From positions 4,278,001 through 4,342,000 of the forward strand of contig NZ_AP027272.1 in the NCBI RefSeq assembly GCF_036322805.1: a stretch of 64,000 nt of DNA, written 5' to 3'. The position numbers were made by a program, and so were the translations under genes. Below, piece after piece: positions 38,373-49,576 of this stretch (the stretch's first letter is position 1; each line of letters opens with the position of its first letter). The stretch comes from Planctobacterium marinum (GTDB taxonomy: Bacteria > Pseudomonadota > Gammaproteobacteria > Enterobacterales > Alteromonadaceae). The notes under the pieces are model-generated. The model saw only the letters and a list, made by a program, of their open reading frames with translations. It was not told where the DNA came from and ran no database searches.

Positions 38373-40064
38373 ATGAATCAAGATAACAACGATCCTTTGT
38401 ATATCCCCTACGCTGGCCCCGCTCTGTTAGAAACACCTTTGTTAAACAAAGGTAGTGCCTTCAGCCACGACGAGCGAGCTGCATTTAACCTGGCGGGCCT
38501 TTTACCCCCACGCTACGAAACCATTGAAGAGCAGCTAGAGCGCTGTTGGGCACAGTATTCCAGTTTTGCTGATCCTATGAATAAACACATTTATTTGCGG
38601 GCTATCCAGGATACTAATGAAACGCTCTATTATCGTCTGATTCAGGAGCACATTGACGAGATGATGCCCATCATCTACACCCCAACGGTGGGTGATGCCT
38701 GTGAACAGTTTTCAGATATCTACCGCAAGTCCAGAGGTTTGTTTTTATCTTATGCCGACCGACACGATATCGACGACATCTTGCGTAATGCTACTAAACG
38801 CAATGTTAAAGTCATTGTAGTTACCGATGGTGAGCGCATCCTTGGATTAGGTGACCAGGGCATAGGCGGTATGGGCATTCCCATTGGTAAGCTTGCACTT
38901 TACACCGCCTGTGGTGGTATTAGTCCGGCGTATACTATGCCTATTATGCTCGATGTGGGTACCAACAACAAAAAGCTTTTGGAAGATCCTATGTACATGG
39001 GCTGTCGTCACCCACGTATTAGTCAGTCAGAATACGATGAGTTTATCGAACTATTCATGAATGCAGTGGAAAAACGCTGGCCTGGAGTCATGATCCAATT
39101 TGAAGATTTCGCGCAACACAACGCCACGCCGATATTACAACGCTATCGCGACAAGTTTTGTTGTTTTAACGATGACATTCAGGGCACCGCCTCTGTCACC
39201 GTGGGTACACTAATGTGCGCCACTAAGGCCATCAAAACTCAGTTGAAAGAATTGAACGTGGTATTTGTCGGTGCGGGCTCAGCGGGATGCGGTATCGCTG
39301 AGCAAATCATTCAACAAATGAGCGCAGAGGGACTAGCACCAGAAAAGGCCCGAAGCCAGATTTTCATGGTGGACAGACACGGTTTAGTTACCGACCAAAC
39401 TCGTGATTTACGGGACTTTCAACAATGTCTGGCGCAAGACAGTAGCAATCTGAAAAAATGGCAGTTTGCCGGCCAATTCCCTTCACTGTTGGAAGTGGTC
39501 AACAATGCTAAGCCAACGGTTATCATTGGCGTATCAGGTGTTGGTGGACTCTTTACGGAAGAAGTCATCAAGGCCATGGCCAGCCATGTTGAACGCCCTA
39601 TTATCTTTCCCTTGAGCAACCCTTCAAGACAGGTTGAAGCGCACCCTGCCGATGTTATTCGATGGACCGACGGGCGCGCTATTGTGGCCACTGGTAGTCC
39701 GTTTTTACCGGTGGAATTTGAAGGCCAGAAATTCAATATTCCCCAGTGTAATAACAGTTACATTTTCCCTGGCATTGGCTTGGGCGTATTAGCCAGTAAA
39801 GCCAGTCGCATTACCGACGAAATGCTATTGACCGCCAGTTCTACACTAGCTGAGTGCTCACCGCTAGCTAACACTGGCGAAGGAGATTTATTGCCACCTC
39901 TAAGGGAAGTGCAACAGGTGAGTAGAAAGATTGCTTTTGCTGTGGCCAAACAAGCTCAGCAGCAAAACCTGGCACTACAAGTAAGCGACGAGGTTATTCT
40001 GGAGCGCATAGACCGCTTCTTCTGGCACGCAGAATACCGTCCATACAAACGCGTCAGCTTGTGA
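38373..40064 (+). CDS. maeA: NAD-dependent malic enzyme
   Basis: 563 residues, close to E. coli MaeA (565). Oxidative decarboxylation of malate to pyruvate. '[10 protein letters not shown]', 'R-G-L-F-L-S', '[15 protein letters not shown]' (malic domain) and '[12 protein letters not shown]' (NAD Rossmann) are typical of the long form. Converges with the histidine kinase gene; a GCCCTG/CAGGGC hairpin lies in the 20-bp gap. Confidence 0.96.
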   Translation: MNQDNNDPLYIPYAGPALLETPLLNKGSAFSHDERAAFNLAGLLPPRYETIEEQLERCWAQYSSFADPMNKHIYLRAIQDTNETLYYRLIQEHIDEMMPIIYTPTVGDACEQFSDIYRKSRGLFLSYADRHDIDDILRNATKRNVKVIVVTDGERILGLGDQGIGGMGIPIGKLALYTACGGISPAYTMPIMLDVGTNNKKLLEDPMYMGCRHPRISQSEYDEFIELFMNAVEKRWPGVMIQFEDFAQHNATPILQRYRDKFCCFNDDIQGTASVTVGTLMCATKAIKTQLKELNVVFVGAGSAGCGIAEQIIQQMSAEGLAPEKARSQIFMVDRHGLVTDQTRDLRDFQQCLAQDSSNLKKWQFAGQFPSLLEVVNNAKPTVIIGVSGVGGLFTEEVIKAMASHVERPIIFPLSNPSRQVEAHPADVIRWTDGRAIVATGSPFLPVEFEGQKFNIPQCNNSYIFPGIGLGVLASKASRITDEMLLTASSTLAECSPLANTGEGDLLPPLREVQQVSRKIAFAVAKQAQQQNLALQVSDEVILERIDRFFWHAEYRPYKRVSL

Positions 40065-40084
40065 TCGATTAAAGGCCCTGCTCG

Positions 40085-43084
40085 TCAGGGCAATACCGCA
40101 ATAAAATCTTCCACATGATTTTGTAACGCAGCTAATTTAATCTGCACTTTCTGCGCGTCTTCTTTGCGCGCAGCTAATTCTATTTTCTCTGCGCAGGCGG
40201 ATACTTTAACTGCGCCTAAGCTGCCACTAGAACCTTTTATTTTATGGGCCAGTTTGCCCACTTCACTCCAGTTTTCTGTATCGACGTACTGGCTCAACTT
40301 GGCGAGTTCTTCCGGCATGGAACTCCTGAACAAACCAATTAGCCTGGTTGCCAGGGTTTCGCTATTGCCGATGCGTTCCATGAATCCCTGTTTATCCCAA
40401 ACTCTATCATTGTCGTCGAGTGAGCTATCGGACTCATAAAAGTCAGCAACATCAATTCGAACTTCACTGACATCCTCCGTGCGCTTTTCCACTCCCAACC
40501 AAACATCCAGTTTAGTTTGCAGTTCCTCTGCAGAGACCGGCTTAGAAAGGTAATCATCCATACCTGCGGCAAGGCATTTCTCGCGGTCGCCTTTCATGGC
40601 ATTGGCCGTCATAGCAATAATAGGGATCGAAGTATTCTCTATACCTTGAGCACCGCTACGGATTGCCCTGGTAGCTTCATAACCGTCCATTTTGGGCATC
40701 TGGCAATCCATCAGAACCGCTGCAAAGGCGTGAGGATCGTCCTGTGCGGCAAGTATATCCAGCGCTTTTAAACCATTCTCTGCTGTTTCCACCTCATAGC
40801 CCAATCCACCTAACATCCCCTTGGCTACCTCTTGGTTAATAACATTATCTTCCACAAGCAACAAACGGGTTCGAGCTTCTTTCACATAGGATTTATATTG
40901 TTTGAGCTGCTCTTTTGTGACCATCGAGTTGTTGTCGAAGTTACTTCCACCATCTAACACCACAACCAGTGCATCATAAAGATCGGAGCAAGTCACTGGT
41001 TTGGTAAAATAGGCTTTAAACCCGATTTGAGCAAAAAAACTTGGATCACGCGTATTACCAATTGAGGTCATCATTATCATTGGTACTCGTTGGGTAATCG
41101 CGTCCTCCTGGATCATTTTACCCAATGAAGCTCCATCCATGCCGGGCATTTGCATGTCCAGGATAGCGGCATCAAAATCAGGGTTGCGGCGCAATATTTT
41201 TAGAGCACTGACGCCATCTTCAGCTTCCGCCACCTCGGCACCCCATTTTTTCAATTGCTTGCTCAGTACCTCGCGATTGGTGGCATTGTCGTCCACCACC
41301 AAAATATGTTTGCCACGCACCGACGCCTTAATCTTGGGTACCTGAATTTGTTTCCCAGGAGCAAGCAATACTTCAAAGCCAAAGGTGCTGCCACTGCCAA
41401 ACTCACTTTCCACCCAAATCCGGCCGGACATAATTTCGGTAAGCTGTTTTGCAATAGCCAGTCCCAATCCTGTGCCGCCGTATTTGCGCGTGGTGGAACT
41501 GTCCACTTGCGTGAAAGAACTGAACAAACTTTCAAGCTTTTCAGGTGGGATGCCAATACCAGTATCAGATACCGTGCACTGTAGACGCCAGGTTAAATCT
41601 GTGGCTTTTTCAATACCGACTTTGACCACCACTTCACCTTGCGAGGTAAACTTAATGGCATTACCCACTAAGTTATTAAGCACCTGACGGATACGTCCAG
41701 GATCGCCATTAGCCCAACAACGCTCAAGATCCACCTCATCCAAAACCAGCTCCAGGCCTTTTTCCTCGGCTCGCTGTGCCAGGCTTTCGATGGCTTCATC
41801 AAATAACGCTCGCACATCAAAATCAATAGATTCCAGTTCGATCTTACCCGCTTCGACTTTTGAGAAATCCAGAATGTCATTGATTAGATCTAGCAAGGAC
41901 TCCGCACTGGATTGTGCCAATCTTACATATCGCGCTTGCTGCTGTTCTAATTTGGTATCCAGCAATAAGCCTAACATGCCAATCACACCATTCATGGGAG
42001 TGCGAATTTCGTGACTCATATTAGCCAAAAATTCACCTTTGGCCTGCACGGCAGCTTCGGCTCGCTCTTTTTCCGCAATTAATTGCTGTTGATGTTCTTC
42101 AATCTGTCCGTTTATTACTTTAGATAACAGCACTGCTAAGGTGACAAACAACAGCATGAGTGATAACGCGACGATGATATTCATTTCCAGCAGCTGGCTC
42201 ACCTCAGCCAAAATCTCTTCTTCACGACTGATCCCAATAAACTTCCAGCCCAGTTGCGGTGATTTATAAACGGAAGCGTAATAACTCTCATCATCTAGGT
42301 TAATTTGGGTATAGCCCGACTGCATGGCAAACACCGAGGCAAGCGCTCCGCCGTAGATATCATTGATGTGCTTGAAGTTGTTTTCCGGACGATTGGGGTC
42401 TACCAGAATGGTGCCGCTATCCTCCACTAACATGACAAACCCAGACTTGCCGAGTTTTATCTGGGCAATGCGCTGTGTCAGACTTTTCATGGACAAATCC
42501 ATGCCTATCACACCTGCAAGGCCGCCATTTTGTCCATAAAGCGCTTTAACCGTGCTGACGATGACCTTATCGCCTATTTTCCAATAATAGGCATCGGTAC
42601 GGACAATCTCGCCTGAAGCAGACACTGCCGTTGTGTACCAAGGTCGAATACGCGGATCATATTGCCGGGAAATAGCTTCCTGTGGCCAGGATACGTACCC
42701 TCCCTGCTCATTACCCATGTAGATGTAGGTTAGGTCGGGATTACTTTGGGCAAAATCCTCGAAAAGGGTAAATATATCTCGCTCTACCGCCGAACCCGCG
42801 AGCGGTTGCATCATAGTAGCAGTTGCTGTCGTCAGGTATTGGGTTAAACCATCTTGCCCCTTAGAGACTGCCTCCAGCCCAGCCAGGTAATCGACACTTT
42901 CCGCAATTTTCTGCAGCAGTATGGTCAAACCATTATTTATCTGTCTGACTTCCCGCTCGTTAGACAAAGTGAAGTTTTCAATCGCCTGGCGTTTACCATG
43001 CTGCACCATCAATATACTGATGATGACAGAAGGTAAAACCACCGCCGTTACAAAGGCGATGACTAACTTTTGCGACATTTTCAT
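40085..43084 (-). CDS. Hybrid sensor histidine kinase with Cache, two receivers and Hpt
   Basis: 999 residues. TM1 about 7-28; periplasmic dCache domain about 35-290 ('D-P-R-I-R-P-W-Y', 'G-V-I-G-M-D-L-S'); TM2 about 300-322; coiled coil; HisKA with 'S-H-E-I-R-T-P' (His about 358); HATPase about 470-590 ('D-T-G-I-G-I-P', 'G-T-G-L-G-L-A-I'); receiver 1 with Asp about 641; receiver 2 with Asp about 791; Hpt with 'A-H-K-I-K-G-S-S-G' (His about 946). This is a complete phosphorelay in one protein. No HAMP is obvious. The partner regulator and ligand are unknown; dCache often binds amino acids or organic acids. Confidence 0.93.
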   Translation of the reverse strand: MKMSQKLVIAFVTAVVLPSVIISILMVQHGKRQAIENFTLSNEREVRQINNGLTILLQKIAESVDYLAGLEAVSKGQDGLTQYLTTATATMMQPLAGSAVERDIFTLFEDFAQSNPDLTYIYMGNEQGGYVSWPQEAISRQYDPRIRPWYTTAVSASGEIVRTDAYYWKIGDKVIVSTVKALYGQNGGLAGVIGMDLSMKSLTQRIAQIKLGKSGFVMLVEDSGTILVDPNRPENNFKHINDIYGGALASVFAMQSGYTQINLDDESYYASVYKSPQLGWKFIGISREEEILAEVSQLLEMNIIVALSLMLLFVTLAVLLSKVINGQIEEHQQQLIAEKERAEAAVQAKGEFLANMSHEIRTPMNGVIGMLGLLLDTKLEQQQARYVRLAQSSAESLLDLINDILDFSKVEAGKIELESIDFDVRALFDEAIESLAQRAEEKGLELVLDEVDLERCWANGDPGRIRQVLNNLVGNAIKFTSQGEVVVKVGIEKATDLTWRLQCTVSDTGIGIPPEKLESLFSSFTQVDSSTTRKYGGTGLGLAIAKQLTEIMSGRIWVESEFGSGSTFGFEVLLAPGKQIQVPKIKASVRGKHILVVDDNATNREVLSKQLKKWGAEVAEAEDGVSALKILRRNPDFDAAILDMQMPGMDGASLGKMIQEDAITQRVPMIMMTSIGNTRDPSFFAQIGFKAYFTKPVTCSDLYDALVVVLDGGSNFDNNSMVTKEQLKQYKSYVKEARTRLLLVEDNVINQEVAKGMLGGLGYEVETAENGLKALDILAAQDDPHAFAAVLMDCQMPKMDGYEATRAIRSGAQGIENTSIPIIAMTANAMKGDREKCLAAGMDDYLSKPVSAEELQTKLDVWLGVEKRTEDVSEVRIDVADFYESDSSLDDNDRVWDKQGFMERIGNSETLATRLIGLFRSSMPEELAKLSQYVDTENWSEVGKLAHKIKGSSGSLGAVKVSACAEKIELAARKEDAQKVQIKLAALQNHVEDFIAVLP

Positions 43085-43182
43085 ATAAAGAGGATGATCC
43101 CTACTTCCAGTCCCTTGTTTTTAAGAATCTGGAAGGTGCTAATAAATATGTTAATTAGTTGTAACTTAACACTATAAGACAA

Positions 43183-43210
43183 ATAAAAAAGCCGCAAGAA
43201 ATTGCGGCTT
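43183..43210 (-). terminator. Terminator of the arg operon
   Basis: On the minus strand AAGCCGCAA, TTTC, TTGCGGCTT followed by TTTTATT: a perfect 9-bp stem and a T-run 24 bp after the argH stop. Confidence 0.92.
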
Positions 43211-43233
43211 CGAATCGACAATAGGTTATTTTA

Positions 43234-45216
43234 TTAACCCACCGAGACCTTTGCAATCAACTGACTCTGTAATTGTTCCGGTCCGGGTAGTCCAACCAGA
43301 TACTCCATAGCCACCTCATCACAGGCGTGCTTTTTAGGACAGATATCACAGTCTTTGATGACCTTTTCAGGTAATCCCCCCATATCGGTCGTAACAAAAC
43401 CTAACTTGGCAAAAAAGTCTGGCACGCGAGTCAGTACAATAACCCGCTTTAATTCAATATGACGAGCCTGTTCCAGCAAATACTGGATCATGGCTTTACC
43501 TTGGCCTTTACCCTGAATATCCGATTGCACACCTACTGAGCGAATTTCAGCAAGCCCGGTTTGGTAAATATAAAGACAGGCACAGCCGATAACTTTGCCA
43601 TCCAGTTCAGCCACCACAAAGTTTTGGATGTCGTGCACTATGTTGTCGCGGCTTCGAGGTAAGGTTTCCCCCTTGTCAGACCAAAAACTAACAATATTCT
43701 CAATGGCATCTACGTCGGTCATTTTTGCCTGACGTACACTTAACGCAGCGGCTTTTTGGGCGTTAAGTCGCTGCTGAACATGGCGCAGGGCTATTTGAAT
43801 TTGTGGCTCAGAAGGACTGCCCATTACCTGGCTTGGGAAGATGTCAGCCAGATCTCGTCGGGAAGTGTCCAGTGCCAGTTCCACTTGCTCTCGGGATGTC
43901 CCACCTAAGACCTGGCGCTTATCAAGACAAGACTCAATAGTGAGGTATTGATAAACATCCTCACCAATTAATGAGGAATACACTTGTAGTTCAGCTAAGG
44001 TAAACTCTTCCAGCGCTTTGCCTTCGGAGATGGCTTTGAGTACCACTTCACCAACAATGTGGTGGGCTTCTCTGAAGGGTATTTGCTTGCTCACCAGGTA
44101 ATCAGCTAATTCTGTGGCATTGGCGTAGCCTTGCTGTGCTGCTGCCAAGGTAGCACTGCTATTCACCTTGATCCCTTCGGCCACTAATACACCCATTTGC
44201 AAACAAAGTTGCCAGCTATCCATGGCATCAAACAGACCTTCTTTGTCTTCCTGCATGTCTTTATTGTAGGCCAAAGGCAGCGCCTTCATGGTGGTTAGCA
44301 TACCGCTTAACGAACCGTACACCCGCCCCGTTTTGCCCCGGATCAGCTCCAGCGCATCCGGGTTTTTCTTTTGTGGCATCAATGAAGAGCCAGACGTCAC
44401 CTGATCGCTTAATTCAATAAACCCGGCCTCGCCACTATTGTAGAAGATAAGATCCTCGGCAAAGCGCGATAAGTGCATCATGCTAATGCTGGCACAGGAC
44501 ATCAGCTCAATGACGTGATCTCTGTCTGACACGGCATCTAAGCTATTCAAGGTGGGTCTGCGAAAACCCAGATCACTGGCCAGAGCGTGTCTATCTATAG
44601 GATAGGCGGTGCCAGCAAGCGCACCTGAACCCAGCGGAGAGGTGTCTGCTCGATAAAGGGCATCGTTGAGCCGCCCGATATCCCGGTCAAACATTTCCAC
44701 GTAGGCCAAACACCAATGACCAAAGGTGACTGGTTGTGCCCGTTGCAAATGGGTATATCCCGGAAGTACCGTTCCTTTCTCACGCTGCGCCAGATCCATC
44801 AACGCCTGCTGCAGACTCACAAGTGCCAGCGACAGCTCCTCACCTTTGGCTTTACACCAAAGCTTGAGATCTGTGGCCACCTGGTCGTTACGACTGCGAC
44901 CCGTATGTAACTTTTTACCTAAATCACCCACAGCCTGGATCAGCTTCTGCTCAACCCAACTATGGATATCTTCGGCATCCGAAGTGAGAATCTGTTGCGG
45001 GTCTTTCTCTACCTCTTCAGACAGAGTCAATAGCGCTGTTTGCAGTGCCTGCTGTTCATCGGAACTTAACACCCCCACCTGCTCCAGCGCTTTAGACCAG
45101 CAGATTGACCCTTGGATATCCTGCTCCACCAGACGATAGTCCACAGGCAAAGAGTCATTAAATTTTTTAAACAATTCACTAGGTTGTTGTTTGAACCTAC
45201 CGCCCCATAGCGCCAT
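43234..45216 (-). CDS. argH: Argininosuccinate lyase fused to N-acetylglutamate synthase (ArgH-ArgA)
   Basis: 660 residues versus ~460 for plain ArgH. Residues 1-465: lyase ('G-G-R-F-K', 'H-T-G-R-S-R-N-D-Q', '[12 protein letters not shown]' near 279) splitting argininosuccinate into arginine and fumarate. Residues about 490-630: GNAT acetyltransferase ('[15 protein letters not shown]') and a Cys cluster '[12 protein letters not shown]' common in short ArgA types. Such fusions are known in Alteromonadales/Vibrionales, where the GNAT part makes N-acetylglutamate. One protein thus covers first and last steps. Last gene of the operon, 19 bp after argG. Confidence 0.95.
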   Translation of the reverse strand: MALWGGRFKQQPSELFKKFNDSLPVDYRLVEQDIQGSICWSKALEQVGVLSSDEQQALQTALLTLSEEVEKDPQQILTSDAEDIHSWVEQKLIQAVGDLGKKLHTGRSRNDQVATDLKLWCKAKGEELSLALVSLQQALMDLAQREKGTVLPGYTHLQRAQPVTFGHWCLAYVEMFDRDIGRLNDALYRADTSPLGSGALAGTAYPIDRHALASDLGFRRPTLNSLDAVSDRDHVIELMSCASISMMHLSRFAEDLIFYNSGEAGFIELSDQVTSGSSLMPQKKNPDALELIRGKTGRVYGSLSGMLTTMKALPLAYNKDMQEDKEGLFDAMDSWQLCLQMGVLVAEGIKVNSSATLAAAQQGYANATELADYLVSKQIPFREAHHIVGEVVLKAISEGKALEEFTLAELQVYSSLIGEDVYQYLTIESCLDKRQVLGGTSREQVELALDTSRRDLADIFPSQVMGSPSEPQIQIALRHVQQRLNAQKAAALSVRQAKMTDVDAIENIVSFWSDKGETLPRSRDNIVHDIQNFVVAELDGKVIGCACLYIYQTGLAEIRSVGVQSDIQGKGQGKAMIQYLLEQARHIELKRVIVLTRVPDFFAKLGFVTTDMGGLPEKVIKDCDICPKKHACDEVAMEYLVGLPGPEQLQSQLIAKVSVG

Positions 45217-45235
45217 AACGTTTCCTCAATATGCC

Positions 45236-46447
45236 TTATTGCTTCGCCTGCATTGCCTTAATTCTGCTGGCAAGACTATATAATCGAATAAATCCTTCCG
45301 CATGCTTTTGATCGTATACATCATCCGCACCAAAGGTAGCAAAATCCTCTGAATAAAGACTATTCACCGAGGCTTTTTGGATCACAGTGGCGTTACCTTT
45401 GTAAAGTTTAATGACCACATCACCGGTAATTTGTTGCGCAAATGCCTGCGCTCCCGCCAACAATGCCTGACATAGTGGTGTGAACCAGCGACCGTCATAC
45501 AGTACATGAGAAAACTCAAGCCCTAAGCTCTCTCTGTGTTTTAACGAGTGTTTATCTAATACCAAAGTTTCGATGGCTTTATACCCTTTGTAAATAAGCG
45601 TGCCGCCGGGGGTTTCATAACAACCTCTGGATTTCATGCCCACCAGTCTATTCTCTACGATATCAATACGGCCAACACCGTGAGCCGCGGCGATACCATT
45701 GAGTTTTTCCAAAGCTTGCAAAGGCGACAGAAGTTCACCATTAACATGAGTGATCATGCCTTCCTGAAAACTCAATTGCACGGTTTCCGGCGCATCCGGC
45801 GCATCTTCCGGATCAACGGTCATGGTCCAAACTTGTTTAGAAGGCTCACACCAAGGGTCTTCTAATTCTCCGCCCTCGTGAGAAATATGCCAGGCGTTAG
45901 CGTCTCTACTGTAAATTTTTGTAGCAGAAGCGGTGGTTTTGATATTGCGCGTTGCCAGATAATCCAGCAGGTCTTCACGAGACACCATGTCCCACTCACG
46001 CCAAGGGGCAATCACTTTTAAATCGGGGGCAAGGGCAGCAAACGCACCTTCAAAACGCACTTGATCGTTGCCTTTACCGGTACAACCGTGACACAAGGCA
46101 TCCGCACCGACTTTACGGGCTACTTCCACTTGCGCTTTGGCGATAACTGGTCTGGCCATGGAGGTTCCCAGTAGGTATTCGCCCTCGTACACAGCCCCGG
46201 TTTGAATCGTTGGGAAAATATAGTCTTTAACAAACTCTTCCTTTAAATCAACGATGTAACACTCACTGGCACCCGAAGCGATGGCTTTTTCGTGCAGGCC
46301 TTCCAGCTCTTCTTCACCCTGTCCAACGTCTGCGGCAAAGGCCACCACGTCACAATCATAGTTTTCTTTGAGCCAAGGGATAATGGCAGACGTATCCAGG
46401 CCACCTGAATAAGCTAGTACTACTTTTTTAACGTTTTGCTCTGACAT
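45236..46447 (-). CDS. argG: Argininosuccinate synthase
   Basis: 403 residues from ATG 46445-46447 with AGGAG eight bases upstream; a longer open frame to 46552 overlaps argF and is not used. ATP-dependent joining of citrulline and aspartate. '[10 protein letters not shown]' (ATP loop), '[12 protein letters not shown]' and 'E-T-P-G-G-T-L' are diagnostic. The gap to argF is 10 bp. Confidence 0.97.
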   Translation of the reverse strand: MSEQNVKKVVLAYSGGLDTSAIIPWLKENYDCDVVAFAADVGQGEEELEGLHEKAIASGASECYIVDLKEEFVKDYIFPTIQTGAVYEGEYLLGTSMARPVIAKAQVEVARKVGADALCHGCTGKGNDQVRFEGAFAALAPDLKVIAPWREWDMVSREDLLDYLATRNIKTTASATKIYSRDANAWHISHEGGELEDPWCEPSKQVWTMTVDPEDAPDAPETVQLSFQEGMITHVNGELLSPLQALEKLNGIAAAHGVGRIDIVENRLVGMKSRGCYETPGGTLIYKGYKAIETLVLDKHSLKHRESLGLEFSHVLYDGRWFTPLCQALLAGAQAFAQQITGDVVIKLYKGNATVIQKASVNSLYSEDFATFGADDVYDQKHAEGFIRLYSLASRIKAMQAKQ

Positions 46448-46457
46448 CTCAGATCTC

Positions 46458-47372
46458 CTATTTATCTGCCAAAAGCCACAGTAATATGGCGTTTTGAGCG
46501 TGCATACGGTTTTCAGCTTGAAGCAGTAATAGTGACTGCTCACCATCAACAACTTCAGTGGTAATTTCTAAATCTCTGTGGGCAGGCTGACAATGCATCG
46601 CCCACTTAGCGCCAGCGCTGTGCATCAGCTCACTATTGAGCTGAAACGGCTGAAACTGGCTTTTAATCTGTTCCAGCGGTGTGCTATCTCCCATTGAGAT
46701 CCAAGTATCGGTATAAAGCACATCAACATCTTTCAGGCTGCTGACATCTTGAGTCAATACAATGTTACTGCCGCTGGTTTTCGCTTGATGTTGACACCAT
46801 TGGGTAATATCGTCATCTGGCTCATATCCTGATGGTGTCGCAATTGTTAAGTTTACGCCCAAGATAGCCCCTACAATCATCAAGGAATGACAGACATTAT
46901 TACCATCGCCTAGATAGGCCAGGTGTACCTGGGTTAAATCAGCGAACTTTTCTTTCAGTGCCAGATAATCAGCCAGCGCCTGGCAGGGATGGTAGAGATC
47001 GCACAGTGCGTTGATAACCGGCACATGAGTATTGTCCGCCAAAGTCGTTAAGGTACTGTGCTTGAATACCCGCGCGACGATCGCGTCTGCCCAACAGCCT
47101 AGATTACCCGCCATATCTTTACCCGACTCACGGCCAGCCAAGTTGTCACCCGCCATGTCCAGATATAAAAAGTGGCCACCTAGCTTATTAATACCAATGT
47201 CAAAGCTCACTCGAGTGCGCAGAGACGGTTTTTCAAACAATCCCACCACTGATTTACCAGCCAATGCCGAGCTGTATTTGCCCGGATAGGTTTTAATATC
47301 CAAAGCAGTATCCAGTAAGGTGTTGATATCTGCTTGTGTCCAATGGGTAAAAGTTAACAGGTCTTGTTTCAC
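46458..47372 (-). CDS. argF: Ornithine carbamoyltransferase
   Basis: 304 residues. Makes citrulline from ornithine and carbamoyl phosphate. Carbamoyl-phosphate motif 'P-S-L-R-T-R-V-S-F' near residue 49 and '[13 protein letters not shown]'. The ornithine-side loop reads 'M-H-C-Q-P-A-H', where the classical enzyme has HCLP, a Leu to Gln change in the catalytic Cys loop. Short form of the enzyme compared with E. coli (334). Overlaps argB by 4 bp. Confidence 0.93.
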   Translation of the reverse strand: MKQDLLTFTHWTQADINTLLDTALDIKTYPGKYSSALAGKSVVGLFEKPSLRTRVSFDIGINKLGGHFLYLDMAGDNLAGRESGKDMAGNLGCWADAIVARVFKHSTLTTLADNTHVPVINALCDLYHPCQALADYLALKEKFADLTQVHLAYLGDGNNVCHSLMIVGAILGVNLTIATPSGYEPDDDITQWCQHQAKTSGSNIVLTQDVSSLKDVDVLYTDTWISMGDSTPLEQIKSQFQPFQLNSELMHSAGAKWAMHCQPAHRDLEITTEVVDGEQSLLLLQAENRMHAQNAILLWLLADK

Positions 47373-48193
47373 AACGAGGTTCCTTTTGAGCTGTCAGCTT
47401 GAAGATTCGGCACGATACAGGTGCCACAGGACTGCCCCTTGAGCAGGGCGAGCATTTGTTCAGGTGTTTTCCAGGAACTGATAAACACCGATTTTTGGGT
47501 TTGATTGGCTGTCGCTAGTGCTGAATTCACTTTCACCACCATGCCGCCTTGAATAACATTTTGTTCAGTTAGACTGGATATTTGAGCACTGTCCAGCTGG
47601 CTGATTAACTGTTTATCCTGGTCTAATACCCCGGCGACATCGGATAACAGCAGCAGCTCTGCTGATAATAGCTGCGCTACCACCGCGGCGGCATCATCGG
47701 CATTTACGTTTAATAAGTTACCGACTTCGTCGCAGGCAATGGAAGCGACCACAGGTAAATAATCGCCGTTGCTTAGCATGGTGAGTAAGTTACTGTCGGC
47801 CGGGCTTACTTTGCCCACTGAACCAAACCGAGGCTCTGTAATTTGTGCCTTGCACATGCCGCCATCCAATAGAGTAAGCCCCACCGGGTTTAAACCTGCT
47901 ACTTTAGCCTGTGCACAGATTTCACTATTAACTGTGCCAGCCAATGCGCCGACGACATAGGGAATATGAGCTTTCGGGGTAACCCGCACACCATCAATTT
48001 TTTCGCTGCTAAAGTCCAAAGCCTCCAATAAGGCTTGTGTGGTGTCACCACCACCATGCACCAGCACCACTGCATAGCGCGTTTGCAATTGCTGCAACAC
48101 TTGCAGCACTGATTGCAGAGCCGCGCCATCTTTTAGAAGTGCGCCTCCGACTTTCGCCACCAACCAGGATTTACCGATAGTATTCGCCATCAT
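47369..48193 (-). CDS. argB: Acetylglutamate kinase
   Basis: 274 residues from the ATG whose A is the last base of the argC stop (TGATG overlap); GGAG precedes it. Phosphorylates N-acetylglutamate. 'V-A-K-V-G-G-A-L-L', 'V-L-V-H-G-G-G' and 'N-V-N-A-D-D-A-A' are amino-acid-kinase motifs. It lacks the long N-terminal helix of arginine-inhibited hexameric forms, so it is probably the E. coli-like dimeric type (inference). Confidence 0.95.
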   Translation of the reverse strand: MMANTIGKSWLVAKVGGALLKDGAALQSVLQVLQQLQTRYAVVLVHGGGDTTQALLEALDFSSEKIDGVRVTPKAHIPYVVGALAGTVNSEICAQAKVAGLNPVGLTLLDGGMCKAQITEPRFGSVGKVSPADSNLLTMLSNGDYLPVVASIACDEVGNLLNVNADDAAAVVAQLLSAELLLLSDVAGVLDQDKQLISQLDSAQISSLTEQNVIQGGMVVKVNSALATANQTQKSVFISSWKTPEQMLALLKGQSCGTCIVPNLQADSSKGTSL

Positions 48194-49221
48194 CAGCTCC
48201 CCAGTAAACCTGTGGTATCGGGTAAGCCCAGCATCAGATTTGCACATTGCATCGCTTGAGACGCGGCCCCTTTAAGTAAATTGTCGATGGCACTGCTGAC
48301 CACAATATAATGATTTTGCTCAGAATATTGCCAATGCAAATGGCATTTAGGGGAATGCACCACCTGATCCAATTTCGGCCACTGCTGCACCAGATTGACA
48401 AGCTCAGTACCATCGTAAGCACTGTGAAAAGCGTTATCGATAGCCTGTTGGCTGGCCTCAGCGGTGAGCTTTAAGGTAATAGTTGCCAAAATACCCCGTT
48501 TAAAATTGCCCAGGTGCGGGTTGAAAATCACCTGGTTATCCAAATAACTGGCGATTTCGGGTTGATGACGATGGCTCAGCACGCCGTAAGCTTGCAAACT
48601 GACTTCACACAGGCTGTTGGTCATGGTGGCTTTTCTACCTGCACCACTTACACCTGATGTGGCATTGATCACAGGTAAAACCGATGAATCAATCAAACCG
48701 GCTGCCTGTAGGGGTTTTAAAGCCAACAATGAAGCCGTTGGATAACAACCGGGAACAGCGATGAGTTGTGCTTGTTTAATTTCATCGGCATACCATTCTG
48801 CCAGGCCATAAACAGCACCGTCTAATAAGCTTTGTTGGTTATGGGCAAAGCCATAATTTTGCGCAAAAACTTGGGTCTCTTTTAATCTAAAGGCGCCAGA
48901 TAAATCCAGCACTTTTGCGCCATATTGTAATAATTTAGGACAAATATCGTGGCTGAACTCATGGGGAGTGGCCAGAAAGATAATGTCGCTATTTTTCGCT
49001 ACCTGCTCCAACTGCTCTGCTGTGAGCGCAGTGAGTTTCAGTTCATCACTGGTAAACGGTGTTTGATAAAAACGATTGTCCAGTTGCCACAAACCTTTAT
49101 CGGCATCCTGACTGTGCTCGGAAACATAAACACCCTGCAATTGCATAACTGGATGCTTGTCCACCAGCAATGCTAATTCCATACCTGTATACCCACTGGC
49201 GCCCAACAATGACACATTCAT
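48193..49221 (-). CDS. argC: N-acetyl-gamma-glutamyl-phosphate reductase
   Basis: 342 residues. NADPH-dependent reduction of acetylglutamyl phosphate to the semialdehyde. 'L-G-A-S-G-Y-T-G-M-E-L' (dinucleotide loop), 'F-L-A-T-P-H-E-F-S', 'V-P-G-C-Y-P-T-A' with the catalytic Cys, and 'S-G-V-S-G-A-G-R-K'. First structural gene of argC-B-F-G-H(A). Upstream lies a leader ORF and a terminator, described separately. Confidence 0.96.
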   Translation of the reverse strand: MNVSLLGASGYTGMELALLVDKHPVMQLQGVYVSEHSQDADKGLWQLDNRFYQTPFTSDELKLTALTAEQLEQVAKNSDIIFLATPHEFSHDICPKLLQYGAKVLDLSGAFRLKETQVFAQNYGFAHNQQSLLDGAVYGLAEWYADEIKQAQLIAVPGCYPTASLLALKPLQAAGLIDSSVLPVINATSGVSGAGRKATMTNSLCEVSLQAYGVLSHRHQPEIASYLDNQVIFNPHLGNFKRGILATITLKLTAEASQQAIDNAFHSAYDGTELVNLVQQWPKLDQVVHSPKCHLHWQYSEQNHYIVVSSAIDNLLKGAASQAMQCANLMLGLPDTTGLLGS

Positions 49222-49258
49222 TATGTTTTTCTCTTTTTAAAGATTAATAAGGATAGAT

Positions 49259-49296
49259 AAAAAAAATGAGTGGTTGTTGCAGAGCAAGCAACCACT
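49259..49296 (-). terminator. Leader terminator (attenuator) upstream of argC
   Basis: On the minus strand AGTGGTTG-C-TTGC, TCT, GCAA-CAACCACT forms an 8-bp stem extended by 4 bp across a single bulged C, then CA and eight T. It lies inside the argC 5' leader, 38 bp before the start codon and 5 bases after the stop of a 25-codon ORF ending Arg-Arg. A terminator here would abort the arg operon transcript unless overridden. Confidence 0.8.
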
Positions 49297-49301
49297 ATGT
49301 T

Positions 49302-49379
49302 CTATCGTCGCAAAATGAAGTATGCGACCAGAGTAATGGCAGGGAGTAAATTGGTTAAAGGTTTCAGTAAAACTTTCAT
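49302..49379 (-). CDS. Candidate arginine leader peptide of the argC operon
   Basis: ATG at 49377-49379, TAG at 49302-49304, 25 codons. N-terminus M-K-V-L-L-K-P, hydrophobic middle, and the last five residues F-I-L-R-R encoded ...TTG CGA CGA TAG. Both Arg codons are CGA. The attenuator hairpin begins 5 bases after the stop, so a ribosome held on the Arg codons would cover its 5' arm. The upstream GGA is only one base from the ATG, a weak ribosome site, which is the main doubt. The first five upstream codons hold a stop, so no longer start exists in frame. It is not a known family; the role is inference. Confidence 0.4.
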   Translation of the reverse strand: MKVLLKPLTNLLPAITLVAYFILRR

Positions 49380-49459
49380 GTCCGTTAAAAAATCAAATTC
49401 GGGGTCAGCTTCTTGTTAAAGGAGAATGTGCCACACAAAATATATTTATGCAACATTTT

Positions 49460-49473
49460 TGCATTTTTATTTA
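49460..49473. promoter_or_regulatory. Possible ArgR box of the arg operon
   Basis: TGCATTTTTATTTA matches the ArgR half-pair pattern TGMAT-N4-ATTCA with one mismatch. It lies about 240 bp upstream of argC, in the AT-rich promoter zone and upstream of the leader ORF, overlapping a plausible leftward -10 region (TAAATA). A second box at the standard 21-bp centre distance is not seen. Confidence 0.35.
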
Positions 49474-49576
49474 TTTTAAATTTTTATTACAAACGGGCAA
49501 AAATTCATAAACCGCACTTTACATTATAATTATCAGTAGCTTACATAAAAAACACCTTGTTTCAACAAATTGCATA

